DNA of 64,000 nt from Allodiplogaster sudhausi (taxonomy: Eukaryota; Nematoda; Chromadorea; Rhabditida; Diplogasteridae). Below the pieces are notes generated by a model, which searched no databases, was not told the origin of the DNA, and worked only from the letters and a program-made list of their open reading frames with translations. Made by a program: the position numbers and the translations under genes. This document shows, piece by piece, positions 21,201 through 31,550 of this stretch (its first letter is position 1; every line of letters begins with the position of its first letter). The stretch spans positions 352,501 through 416,500 of the forward strand of contig CALZFC010000081.1 of the NCBI GenBank assembly GCA_945643635.1, given 5' to 3'.

Positions 21201-24200
21201 ATCTCGCCATGTAATATCGCTGAGAACCATAGCAAAGTGGAGGAAATGCCCAGCATTCCTTGAGGATGCCCTGGACCGAGACCCCTTCGACTCGGTGACA
21301 TCGGAAGACCTTCTGTCCGTGGTGTGCTCTGGCCAGTCCTCGAAGCCAGTGATCCGCCATCTCCACCCAACCATCTGCTGCTCTGCTGTCGTCCAGAATG
21401 CCGTCTGCTTCAAGGTAGGAAATCACTCATTAGTCTCATTAAGTCACAACAAATAATTCATTTGTTTTGCAGGGTAAATATGGAGAGCGTTGCTTTGTAT
21501 TAGAAGCAGGAGAAAAGACCTGTTACTCGGGAGATAATCAGTCGATCTCTCCCGTTTTCGTCTACAATAGATGCAATGGTGTCTATACGGTATGAATTTA
21601 CATCGGCCTGGCCAGGGCAGGGATGGTAAAAACCAGGCCGGGCCGGGCCCAATAGGGTACGCGGGCCGGGCCGGGCCCTACCTTCAAAATATCGGCCCGA
21701 GCCCGCCAAATTGGCAACGGGCCGGGCCGGACTTGGCCCGCTTTGATCATCCCTGGGCCTGACCATGAACTTTTAAAGGACCACATCGGCCTTTAAACAC
21801 TTATCATACTCCCCGGTCACAGTGATATTTTTGAAGAATCTTTTCACTTAACATATTAGAAGAATCTTTTTCTTGATATTTTAGAAGATTCTTTTCACCT
21901 AAAAAATTAAATGATACTAAATATCGCGCAAAAATGATCAACTAAAATATGTTTTGGGCCTACTGATATACTTGCAATTCAATTTGCTCCCTTATGGTTA
22001 AATGCTTCCTTCGTGAGAGTTAGATAAAATAGAAAAGGCATAATTCAGTTGCTCATTACAGGGAATGAGCTACAAGCCTTATGCAATTACTCATCTCTTC
22101 TCCCCTTTCCTGCCAATCTTCGGCACTGGTGAGTTAACGTGTTTTCTTTTACAGTCTACATTAATATAGATCTTAATCTTGCTTTAGCCCCGCGAAAGGA
22201 GCGACGTTTCGTCTTTGATGAAGCTGAAAGTGTTCAGACGATTCAGATGACTGAGGTATAATTCTTATTCTTTAACTGGAATATAATTTAATGTAGGAAA
22301 AGTCATTTCCTTGGCATTGGCCGTTGACTTCGCAAGAATGAGATGTGTTGAGCTGCCACTTGACTACGGTGGATATGAGCAATTCGCGTCTGCCCGTTCT
22401 CCCGACTGGTATCGAATGGCAAAGAAGACTATTGAGCACGACTTTTCAGCAGAACAGAGCGACGATTTCGAGTTGGCCGTGGAATATGAGCAGCCGCCTA
22501 TTCCTTCCGTCCGTACTCCTCTTTCTCCTTTTCCTCCTGCACACTGATTCCTTTTCAGAAGCCCCTTTCCATGTTGTGGATCAGTCACAAGTCAGAGATG
22601 CTCAAGTACGATGTACCACTTCCCGAGGTTCCTCATCATTCATGTTCCCCTATTCCCCTACAAAGAGTGCTCGAATACAGGTGCTTCCCCGTCCTCATGC
22701 CAATCAAATCCGCGCCGGTCTCAGCCACTTTCCCCCTCCAAGAGTCACGCCTGCTATGTGCAGTGGAGTACCCAAGGTTACTTGCATTTTTTTAACCCTA
22801 ACTATTCACTGTTATTGCTGATTTAGCTGGAATCGCTTCTGGAAAGCGTGTCTACATGGGCTTCAGTCACTGCGAAAGGAGTCAACATAGAGAAGTTTGT
22901 TATAGCACCCATAACTATTAATGTAACATTATTTTACTGTGATCTATTCTTTTCGTCAATGTTTTCCTGACTATTCTTTCACTTTAGCAATCTATGACAG
23001 TCTCATTCTCTTTTCTCTCGTTGTCTCTTTGTCTCTTTATTTCTTTATCTCTCTAATTTTCTCTATGCTCTCTCTCTTTTTCTCTCTATATCTCTACTCT
23101 TAGAGCCCCATGTTCTCTTTTAAGATACATAGACGTTCGTTCTCCTCTTCCGAAGGCAGCTCACCGCATTGAGCCGGATTGCCCGTCCCCCAAGGCGAAG
23201 ATTTCTCCTTTCCTGACCTTTGATCATCTTCCTTACTCCCCTCTCTCTGATCAATTCCTGTTCTACAAGCCGGAGAAAGCCCTCAAAGATGTCAGTGCTT
23301 TGTATTGGACTTGTGGTATCGTTGTCGAGAGGGAGCGTGGTGTATTGGTAAACCATCTGCCGAATGGTGCATGCGGCTGAGGTTCGGCCCCGGCCCCGGC
23401 TATGTGTGATGCTGTGAAGATAACATTGAACTCTCTCTCCGACTTGTTGTGTGGACTTTCCTACATTATCAGAGCATTTTGCCCGGATCTTGAGATTATA
23501 TGAAGAGAACTTAGGAGATCGTGGGAAGAGCTATGTTGAACTCTCTAAATATGCTGAGAGAATGCTATTTTGTAGCCTCTGTTGTCGATGGGAAGTGACA
23601 AGGAGACTCTGGAAGGAATAGGAGCCAGGTTGGCGGCTGCACTGAGGCACGCGAGTGCCAGGGGGGACGAGGCCGAACTCTTCATCCCCGCTGTCACTTC
23701 TGCTCTGTTCTGGAGAGTCCGTGGAGATGCTGCCAAGGCTGTGGCGTGTCTCCGTCTCGCCCTCACACACGCTCCCTCTTCCATGGAGGAAGTCGCTTTG
23801 GTCAACCATTCACTCCTTCCTATTACTATTATTATACGCAATACGCAATTAATTAATTAATAGCGTTTAAGCCTACTGAGATATCTGCTCTCGATATTCC
23901 AGCTTTACTCTAAAATAGAAACGAATGTGCGATAATGAAGGCATTAATAATAGAGTTGAATAAAGGGGATGAAGAAGTATTATTGAGGTGTCCCTGGCGA
24001 ACATCTGCCACCAAGCGGGTCTCCTCCACTCTGCACTCATCACTGCGGGTGCTGCTCTCCCTGCCTCTTCCACTCTCGTTGCTCTCCACTTCACAATTGC
24101 CAACATCTATGCATCCATCGTTAGTTTCTTTCTTTCCCTTTCTACTCTGTTCCTTTATACCGAAAAAATTGTTGAGGTGTTCCCGTTGCTTACGAAATTT

Positions 24201-24509
24201 ATTTTGTAGTTGCGATCTGTGTCGCCTCCTGAATCGACCTTTTGCCTATTTCTTCTATTTCTTATTTTCTCCGTCTTCAACTCTCTCTCTCTCTCTCTCT
24301 CTCTCTCCCCACCCTCCCTCCATTTTCCGTTATCTTGCTGTCTTTATTCATCCTATTGGCCATTTTGACAGGGTGACCATGAACGTGCTCTGGAGTTCTA
24401 CTATTCGACTATTTCCCTGCAGTCCAATCTGGAGACAGCGAAAGAGCGGGTCCGTGCTATTTATTGTCACAACGAAGGCGAGCGCTATAATATCCATCGC
24501 CGTCTATAA
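17034..24509 (+). CDS. TTC17: Tetratricopeptide repeat protein 17
   Basis: Twenty-eight exons: 17034-17117, 17174-17284, 17334-17503, 17585-17696, 17802-17865, 17965-18023, 18265-18390, 18461-18559, 18649-18801, 19078-19197, 19269-19425, 19473-19600, 19699-19865, 20012-20158, 20434-20563, 20622-20765, 20845-21168, 21238-21414, 21473-21589, 22062-22128, 22188-22255, 22297-22512, 22559-22776, 22827-22894, 23125-23290, 23576-23800, 23988-24119, 24372-24509. About 1,290 aa (human 1,141). TTC17 is linked to actin polymerisation and ciliogenesis. Signal peptide MLLLVLSFAPLISC precedes TTHW, as in vertebrates. TPR-like pairs occur early, in exons 16-17 (MALNLATLYWRV), and at the C terminus (SALFWRVRGDAAKAVACL, SLANICHQAGLLHSA, GDHERALEFYYSTISL). 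The block around LPYSP resembles the human DHLHGVS region. Exons 13-15 and 22-24 are the least certain: exon 22 shows a 5-base frame break near 22338. Confidence 0.88.
18043..18254. repeat. CT-rich microsatellite intron 6 of TTC17
   Basis: CT/CTTT-rich tract on the sense strand running directly into the exon 7 acceptor (TTCGTAG), so it doubles as an extended polypyrimidine tract. Confidence 0.9.
18808..18987 (+). repeat. Five 36-bp minisatellite copies in TTC17 intron 9
   Basis: Unit begins TTCTTTCTCTGTTTCATG and is 36 bases, repeated five times with essentially no differences. Because 36 is a multiple of 3, the tract stays open in the TTC17 frame (12-residue repeat FLCFMPSPHSLF). The flanking 'intron' 18802-19077 is 276 bases, also a multiple of 3, without stops. 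Confidence 0.9.
19846..20011 (+). repeat. Five ~33-bp repeats forming TTC17 intron 13
   Basis: Unit about GAGAGTGGCACTCTCTCCAT followed by GAGTGACTCATAAA, five diverged copies. The chosen donor (ATGA|GTGATT) is in the first copy and the acceptor (GATTGCAG) in the last. Intervening copies carry similar donor-like sequence. Each unit also contains the short palindrome GAGTGgCACTC. Confidence 0.75.
21605..21763. mobile_element. hAT-like miniature element in TTC17 intron 19
   Basis: A 143-bp GC-rich element (21613-21755) begins CAGGGCAGGGATGG and ends ATCATCCCTG, so CAGGGATG/CATCCCTG form short inverted ends. It is flanked by 8-bp near-duplications GGCCTGGC (21605-21612) and GGCCTGAC (21756-21763). 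The interior is built from GGGCCGGGCC motifs in both orientations. CAGGG ends and 8-bp duplications are hAT hallmarks. No coding capacity. Confidence 0.6.
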
Positions 24510-25647
24510 CTTCCTTTGCTTGTTGGCTCTTCTCCCTTTCCCCTGTCTTCCCCTCACTCCCCTTTCTACCACCCTCTCTTCTACCCCTTCTCTCCCTTCT
24601 CTGGACCTTCTCAGTCCTCTCTATCTCATCTACCTTCTCACTACCATGCATATGAAAGTCTCTTCCTTACGAATTCCGGCGTAATTTCTTGTCTACTGTT
24701 GCCTGGCAAAGATGGTCTCAGCTCTTTCTCACCAGGCCTTTCCCTTAGCTCGTATTTATTTGTATGGTGTTAGTGCTTCGCTTGGTCAAGCTATGATGAA
24801 ATGATAGTAATTGTCCCTTGCCCAGCATGGTGCCATACATCCTTGCTCTCTTCTCTCTCCCTCTCTTTTTGGTTGTTCAGTGGTTATCTCGGCCTCTGCT
24901 CTTCGATCATCACCCTCCCCATTTTCCGTTCCTATCCTTTGTTCTTTCATCACTCTAATTCTCTTCCTCTGTCTCGCCCACTTTCCTTTTATTTTTCTCA
25001 CTTTGTTTAATTTTTGCCACCCCATTGTATTATTTTCCTTCTCATTTTCTACGCTCGTCTTTCTCATGTTAACCATTTTACTTCTTGTGAAGAAGTAGCA
25101 CGAAGCTATTTGTATTTGTATGTCCACTGTATGTTTGTGCCGTGCATTGAATGGACGTGACACTCTTTAGTGTCATCAGTCTTCTCGCCAGTCTCTACAC
25201 TCATCACTCACCTCCCGAGATTCCTTGCCGTGTTCTATTCATGATTTCAGTTCTTTGCCCAGCATTTCCTCTCCCTCCTTCACAGCTGACTCGCAGTGAA
25301 ATGTTGCTTCTAAATACGGATCAAGTCATCTCGCCTTTTCTGAATTCCCACTCTCTCCTGCGCGGTTTCCTTGCTTATTGCCACGCTGCTATAATTAATG
25401 ACTGTGATATTTTTCCCCATCTTAAGTTGTTTTCCTTTAGACATATCTTCATGAATCGATGCTAGGTTGTATTTATTTCTTTGTGCAAGAAAATAAATTG
25501 TGACGAATGGATTCTAAAATCAGGCGAAGAATCAGGCATACTTGACTTGTGAGCGAGCTTTAGCTTTCCACCATGGCGTGAGCTGAGGCTGAGTCCCCGC
25601 CCCTTTCTCAGAGTACCCGCCAGTCTCTTCCTTCTTCCTCTCTCGAG
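24510..25647. other. Pyrimidine-rich spacer after TTC17
   Basis: Long C/T-rich sequence, probably the TTC17 3' UTR in part; an AATAAA lies at 25492-25497. Open frames here are Ser/Leu/Pro-rich and show no domain. I see no gene until the signal-peptide ORF at 25648. Confidence 0.45.
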
Positions 25648-26269
25648 ATGTCGCCTTGGTCTCTCTGTCTGCTTTCTTCAATCATCGCAGCAGTTGCAAC
25701 TGCGAAACTTCGTCAGATCGGAGCCATCCCCCTCAAGGGTTCGCTGATTATCTCGCTCACTCTTTGTTACAAAAAGTCCATCAGTCCCTTGTCACTTATA
25801 CTTTTCCCCTCCCGATCCAAAACATGTAAAAAGTAACAGGAGGGAGTCTCGTTCTTCTCCTCTTTCTCTCTCTCTCTTCTCTCTCTCCCTCGTTCTCTTT
25901 CTCCTCCTCTGTCTCTCCCTCTTTCTCTCTCTCTCTTTCTTTTCTTTTTCTCTCTCCTTGCTTTCTTTATCCCTCTCTCTTGTTATCTCGTCCCTTCTAC
26001 TAATCAGCCGCGTCAAACTGCCAGCCTCCACATATAATTAGCGACATTATTCATTTTGCCTCACTGTGGCTGTCGTTAAAAGTTAGGGCAAGGAAGTCAA
26101 ATGAACTTGGGATTCAGTGTGAGAGAAGAGGAAGGAAAGCGCCGTCCGCTTTATTGGCAAGAGAAATGCCACATGAGAGTGAGTCCGTATATCCATGAAG
26201 ATATCGAAACATTGGGAAGCAAGGAGGAAAGAGAGAGAGAGAGAGAGAGATACGAGAGAGAGAGAGGGA

Positions 26270-26308
<39 letters not shown>

Positions 26309-28552
26309 AGAAGCGAAATAACGATTGTCGCACTCCCCAGAGTATTCAAACTTTTCTCTTCTGGGAGAAGGCGTACTCCATCATGCAATCTTTGTATATG
26401 CTTGATTATAGAATAGCCCCTTTATCCTCCTGCAATCACAAGCACAAGAAACAGTACAGAGAAGGATGAGGGAGAGAAAATACAGGAAACGCATGGCGAC
26501 CGAAGCAAGCGGGGGAGATCAAGGCGAATCTCAGCGAGGCCTTCGTGGCCTTCTCCAGCAGATGTATGCACTCCCAGTCCAGCGACACTTCTCTCCCGTA
26601 CTTCGTCGCAGATCACAATCTCAGATTCCACGCATACGAGGTTTCATATATACTTATACTTTATTTACGCACACCTTAGTGATACGTGGAGGTAAAATTT
26701 AGCGAGTAAAAATAAATAAAATGAATGAAAATGAATATAAATTGTACAGATCATAAAACAACCGAAGGCTTATTGCTGGCAATAGAATTGAATAGCTTCG
26801 CGGCACGGATAAAGAAGGAATGAGACCGAGCTTTCAATCGACTTGTTGGGTAAGCTAATTTAAACGAGAGGCCACGAGTTCGGGAATTACGGAAATAAAA
26901 GTGATGGGGGTGACTAAGGAACAGTTTTCTATGACCAAATATGAGGCGACGAGCCAATGTAAAATCAAAATCTTCCCGACGCGCTTTAAGAGAAGGGAGG
27001 GAGAGGATGCGGTTCCTTTCCTCACTAGGAGGGACGGATAATGCTGAATAGCCATAACATCGACGGAAAATAACGCGGGTAAAGTAATTCTGGACTTTTT
27101 CTAAAACGCGGATATCTTTTAATAAATGTGGAGAATAGACAGTAGTACAGTTTTCTAGTATGGAGCGTACGTAGATAGTGTAGGCAGATAAGAGTACACT
27201 CTTGTTACAAGTGCGGAGAGCCCGAAGAATAAGATATGCCTTTGCGAGGGCAGAATTGGCTATTTTATTACAATGAAGAGAAAACGATAAGCGGTCATCG
27301 ATAATAATGCCAAGATCGCGAATGGAAACGATGGAAGAGAGAGGAGTGCCACTAAGCGTATAAGTAATTCGCGGATTAGTTCTACCGATATGCAAGACAA
27401 AGCACTTATCAGGAGCAAGGGGAAGCTGCCATGTGTCAGCCCAAAGAGAGACCACGTCAATGGCGGACTGGAGATCGGGATTGTTGTGAGACGGAGGAAA
27501 AGACCGAAATATTTTAAGATCATCCGCAAAGCAGCGAGAAGTTGCACCCTGAGCAGAGACTAGAGGAGGGAGGTCGGCAGTGTAAATGATGAAGAGGAGG
27601 GGGCCAATAACGGTGCCTTGAGGGATACCACTTATGACAGGACGGGGGCTTGAAAGAGTTCTACCTACACGAACAGCAAAAGATCGGTTATCAAGAAAAT
27701 TAGCTATCCAATTAACTATAACGGGTGGGAAAGAGAGACATTTGAGTTTATAAATAAGCTTTGGATGACTGACCCTATCGAAAGCTTTAGCATGGTCGAA
27801 GTATACAACGTCTGTGGCATGTCCTTGGTGCAAAGAATGGGTCCAGCGTTCTAAGCAATCTAATAATTGGAACTCTATAGAACGTTTACGACGAAAACCA
27901 AATTGTTCGTCTGGTAAAATATTATTAAGATCACACCACGAAGACAGTCTACGGCAAATAAGCTTCTCAAATAGTCTAGAAAACATACACGTGATAGAAA
28001 CGGGCCGATAGTTAGTGGGATCAGAGAAAGGAGGCTTTTTCTTAATGGGGACTACAATAGAGTGTTTCCAAATGCTAGGTACAGTCGATGAAACGAGTGA
28101 GAAATTAAAAATAAATTCCAGAGACTCGCTGATCGGTATAGCAAGGTTTTTAATAAATCTAATATTGAAATGATCAGGGGTAATGCAAGAACTATTGGAC
28201 CAGGTCTCTATAGCTCGGCATATTTCATGTCTAGCAAAGACAAAATTAAAAGGAGAGCGAGAAGTAGGGGTTGAGAAGGGAGGGAGAATTCCATTATCTA
28301 ATGTGAATGCACAAGAAAAGGTGAGCGAGAGAAGTTCGGCCTTGTCTAAGTCAGAGAAGCAGTCTTTACCAAGATGGTCGGTGAGAGTGTCTACGCCTCT
28401 CGGCTTAGAGGAGGTCTTGTTGCGTATATAACAAAAGAAGGTGGAAGTATTCTTAGATGCAACAATATGTTTCTCAACGTTACGAGAGTAATGGGGTCAT
28501 CCCATTCTTTCTCTCAGCATCCTTCATTCTTCATCTATCTAATCGTCTATTC

Positions 28553-28610
<58 letters not shown>

Positions 28611-29138
28611 CTCTCTCTTTATCCCGCCTCTCTCTTTCACTTCCCCGTTTCTCCATAATGGGATCAGCCTTTATTTTGCCTGCTTCCTATTGTCTGGACC
28701 TTTAAATCAGATAACTTTAGAAGTAAAATCTCTTGTTAAAAATCAATGTCATTAGAGTGGTCACGTAAGTTCACTAGTGGGCTCTTCGAATTGTTTGTCT
28801 AGAAAAAATAGTTGAATGCTGAACTATTGAGCCGCAGCGAAGGCCCATCCCGGAACTGGAGCCGTGGAGCCGAAAAGTAAAGGAAAGAAAAGAGTTGAAT
28901 TCATTTCCATTTTTCCACTTCTCCTTCTAACCTTTGCTCGGCTCTTTTCCATTTCCTTGCATAGTCCAGATAAAGGAGGACGTTGTGCCTTCTGTAGAAA
29001 TTGCCAGGCAATGGAAGAATTGAGATAACCAAGAGAAGAGCGGAAGGGAGAAAACAGCTGTTATCCTTAACGAAGAGTGAATGGAGTGTGAGGAAGAATG
29101 ATTGAGATGTAGGAGAGAGAGAGTGAGAGAGAGAGACA

Positions 29139-29188
<50 letters not shown>

Positions 29189-29535
29189 GAGCGAAATAGG
29201 AAGCGTTAAAGAAACATAAAGTATATCAGAGATCTCCATCACAAACTGCAGCTAATTTCTGAAGATTTCTATAAATAAACTTTGCCATATAAATTATTAG
29301 CTGATCGTACAGTTAATGGAAGAAGAATGTTAAAGCCTTTAATTGAGGAAGAGGAGTGGCTGTGCGAGCAGCCCCTTGGGAATCTCAATCCTTACCGACC
29401 AGATCTCCAGGTTGACATTTCATTGAAGCTTTCATGTCAATTCACATTCTGCACGATCTTCATCTGAACTTTTGGAATTCTTCCCAACATTCCCTTCCAG
29501 CGGCATTCCAACCACTTTATCATCTCATCAGTGCG

Positions 29536-29584
<49 letters not shown>

Positions 29585-30582
29585 AACGCTGTCGCTCTCA
29601 ATCACTCACCCTGTCTGTCGGCCTCCCTCTCTTACTCACTCTCTACTCCTCTCCGCGTCTGCGTCTCTATCCCTGTCTCACCCTTCACCTAATTCAATTG
29701 CCAGCTGTAGAGTCTGTTATGTTCTCTTCCTGGTTTTGTCCAGAAAGGGTGGTCTCCGTTATTTGAACGGCAGTTCCCGCATCTTTGAGTGGAATGGGCA
29801 CAAAACAACGAGAAGTGGAGCCGCCCACAACACTCTTCCCTCAACAAAATGCTAAAGATTTCCTTTGCCTCAAAAACCTGGCATCCAGTCGGAAACAATT
29901 TAAGGCCAATCTACACAAATTTGAACGTAGCGAAAGAATTCAATTTTCGAAGAAATAAAAACGAATGTGGAGAAAACAGAAGCATGTATGAATTTGTGTG
30001 TACTCACTAGGTTGATAGCAGAATAGATGGTTGAGGGAATAGGAAGGATCCTTTTCCCACTCCTCCACACTCTGCTGTATTTTCTATTGCTTCTAAACTA
30101 GATTCTCTAATCCGACAGGCTCTGACAGTGTACTTTGCCTGCGATGACACTTGCTGTTCTCTGGAGTGCTGCCAACGTGACTGGTCTCTCTCCACTGCGT
30201 ACGCTCTTTCACCCCTTCCTTTATCCTCTGATTCCTCCTTCTTCAGTGGTTACTTCTTCATCTCCGCGGCTCTTCTCATTGCCATCATCTATGCTTTTCT
30301 ATACTCATTTCGTATACTTGTTTCGCTGCGAAACCTGCCGATCTTCGACAGGTTCTATTTTTGCCCGTTTTCGAGTAGTTCCCTAGACCATGAATATACC
30401 CAAAAACCTTTCTCACGATGTACATCTTCAAATCACAGTAGGAAACGTTTCGTTGCAATCTTGAAACCGTTTTTTTCTCCATACTAGTAATTCCATATAG
30501 AATTGCAGGAAAAATGGCCCAGAGTGCAGAGGAAGGGGAAGAGGAGAGAAGCAGACAGAAGCATCCACTTCACTCATGCTAA
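25648..30582 (+). CDS. Unrecognised type I membrane protein (incomplete gene model)
   Basis: Supported exons: 25648-25738, 26486-26640, ~29301-29410, 30119-30311, 30509-30582. Exon 1 encodes a signal peptide (MSPWSLCLLSSIIAAVATA) and joins exon 2 in phase 1 (NAWRPKQAGEIKANLSEAF, YFVADHNLRFHAYE). A later exon gives EEEEWLCEQPLGNLNPYRP. Exon 30119 has a cysteine cluster (CDDTCCSLECC) just before a hydrophobic helix (YFFISAALLIAIIYAF), followed by a basic stop-transfer RKM and a short acidic tail ending KHPLHSC. This order (secretion signal, ectodomain, one membrane span, short tail) is a type I membrane protein. The CC-x3-CC motif is reminiscent of WBP1/VOPP1/Shisa-like proteins, but I cannot assign a family. 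Phase shows at least one exon missing between 26640 and 29301, where a LINE has inserted. A frame at 29739-29787 was left out. Confidence 0.6.
26226..26308. repeat. (GA)n microsatellite in intron 1 of the membrane-protein gene
   Basis: GA dinucleotide runs on the sense strand, one of the few cases here of GA rather than CT in sense orientation. Confidence 0.85.
26751..28504 (-). mobile_element. 5'-truncated non-LTR retrotransposon (LINE) with intact reverse transcriptase
   Basis: One uninterrupted frame runs from about 28504 to a TGA at 26751-26753, roughly 580 codons. Fingers region: PIKKKPPFSDPTNYRPVSIT. Motif A: VVYFDHAKAFDRVSHP. Motif B: GIPQGTVIGPLLF. Catalytic motif C: FADDLK. A thumb and C-terminal region typical of CR1/Jockey-like LINEs follow. 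The ORF has no stop or frameshift, so it is young or selected. No endonuclease domain is present; the frame is closed upstream by a TGA near 28505, consistent with 5' truncation at insertion. The 3' end on the minus strand is AT-rich with TTTA/ATTCA-like repeats (about 26700-26750). Host strand is opposite to the surrounding gene. Clade assignment is by feel; a host gene is unlikely. Confidence 0.9.
28558..28612. repeat. (CT)n microsatellite
   Basis: About 27 CT repeats just outside the 5' edge of the LINE, sense-strand CT relative to the surrounding plus-strand gene. From 28660 to 29300 only another GA tract (29113-29183) is seen, with no exon. Confidence 0.85.
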
Positions 30583-31332
30583 CCTAGCCTCTACTTCAAC
30601 TCTCGTGAAAGTGATCCCAAGAGAGCTCTCTCTCTCTCTCTGTCTGCTCCTCTCGTCTCTCAACATCCTAAAGCTCTGCTCTCATCCTCACAAGTGTCTT
30701 TGCTTCACGCATCTGCTCTTCTTCGTGATTTCTATTCAGTTTTTTTACGGGAATGTAAATTATTTTTCGGGTAAAACCCTGTGATCACTAATGAAAGCGA
30801 ATCCCATTGCTTCTATGCGATAAATATACGATTACTTATCACTCGCCTAATTGGAATTCAAGAAAACTATGGCCGCCAAACTGAATGATGGACACCAGCT
30901 GTTTACGGACGAAGAACCGTTTAGCATTTGAACACCCGAAGCAATCCGTGCGAGACCCAACCCCGCCTACTCCCTGTTTTTCTCCTCCCTCTCCTAAAAC
31001 CATATAGAAGAAACGAAGCCTGACGACATGCACAAAATGTTTCTTCTAAAAAAAGCAGAATTGCGGTAGAATACTAGAAGGGATGGCAGGAATAATACTT
31101 TATATACACATCGCTTTGGAAGAGGCGAACATTTCTAGTTACACCGAAACTATTTATAACATCTATTTCCATTATAAGTTAATTCCCGTACGAGAGTGAT
31201 AGCAAGAGTATTCATGAAACACTACATCAGAAATAACAGAAGACGGTGCTCGCAAGCGGTTGTCATTAAATAAATAAAAATAAGTGACAGGACTCCTTGA
31301 AGTCAACATCTCGAGAGTTGCACGCTTATCTT
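30583..31332. other. Spacer between membrane-protein gene and SYVN1
   Basis: Convergent 3' ends. No gene recognised; AT-rich from 30720, with AATAAATAAA near 31269-31278. The 3' UTRs of both neighbours probably fill it. Confidence 0.4.
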
Positions 31333-31409
31333 CTAGTCGATGAATCTTAAAGAAGATTTTCGCGGATGAGACAGGAGATAACGCAGAAAAGGGGAAAAAA
31401 GGTGTGCGT

Positions 31410-31455
<46 letters not shown>

Positions 31456-31493
31456 AAAAATAGATAGATGAAGAGCGAGAGAGAGAGAGAGAA

Positions 31494-31550
<57 letters not shown>

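Noticed and set aside
29739..29787. Terminal exon KGWSPLFERQFPHL after exon 29410
   Set aside because: Phase-compatible, with an AATAAA at 29954, but it would leave the well-formed membrane-span exons at 30119-30582 without a gene; kept only as an alternative end.
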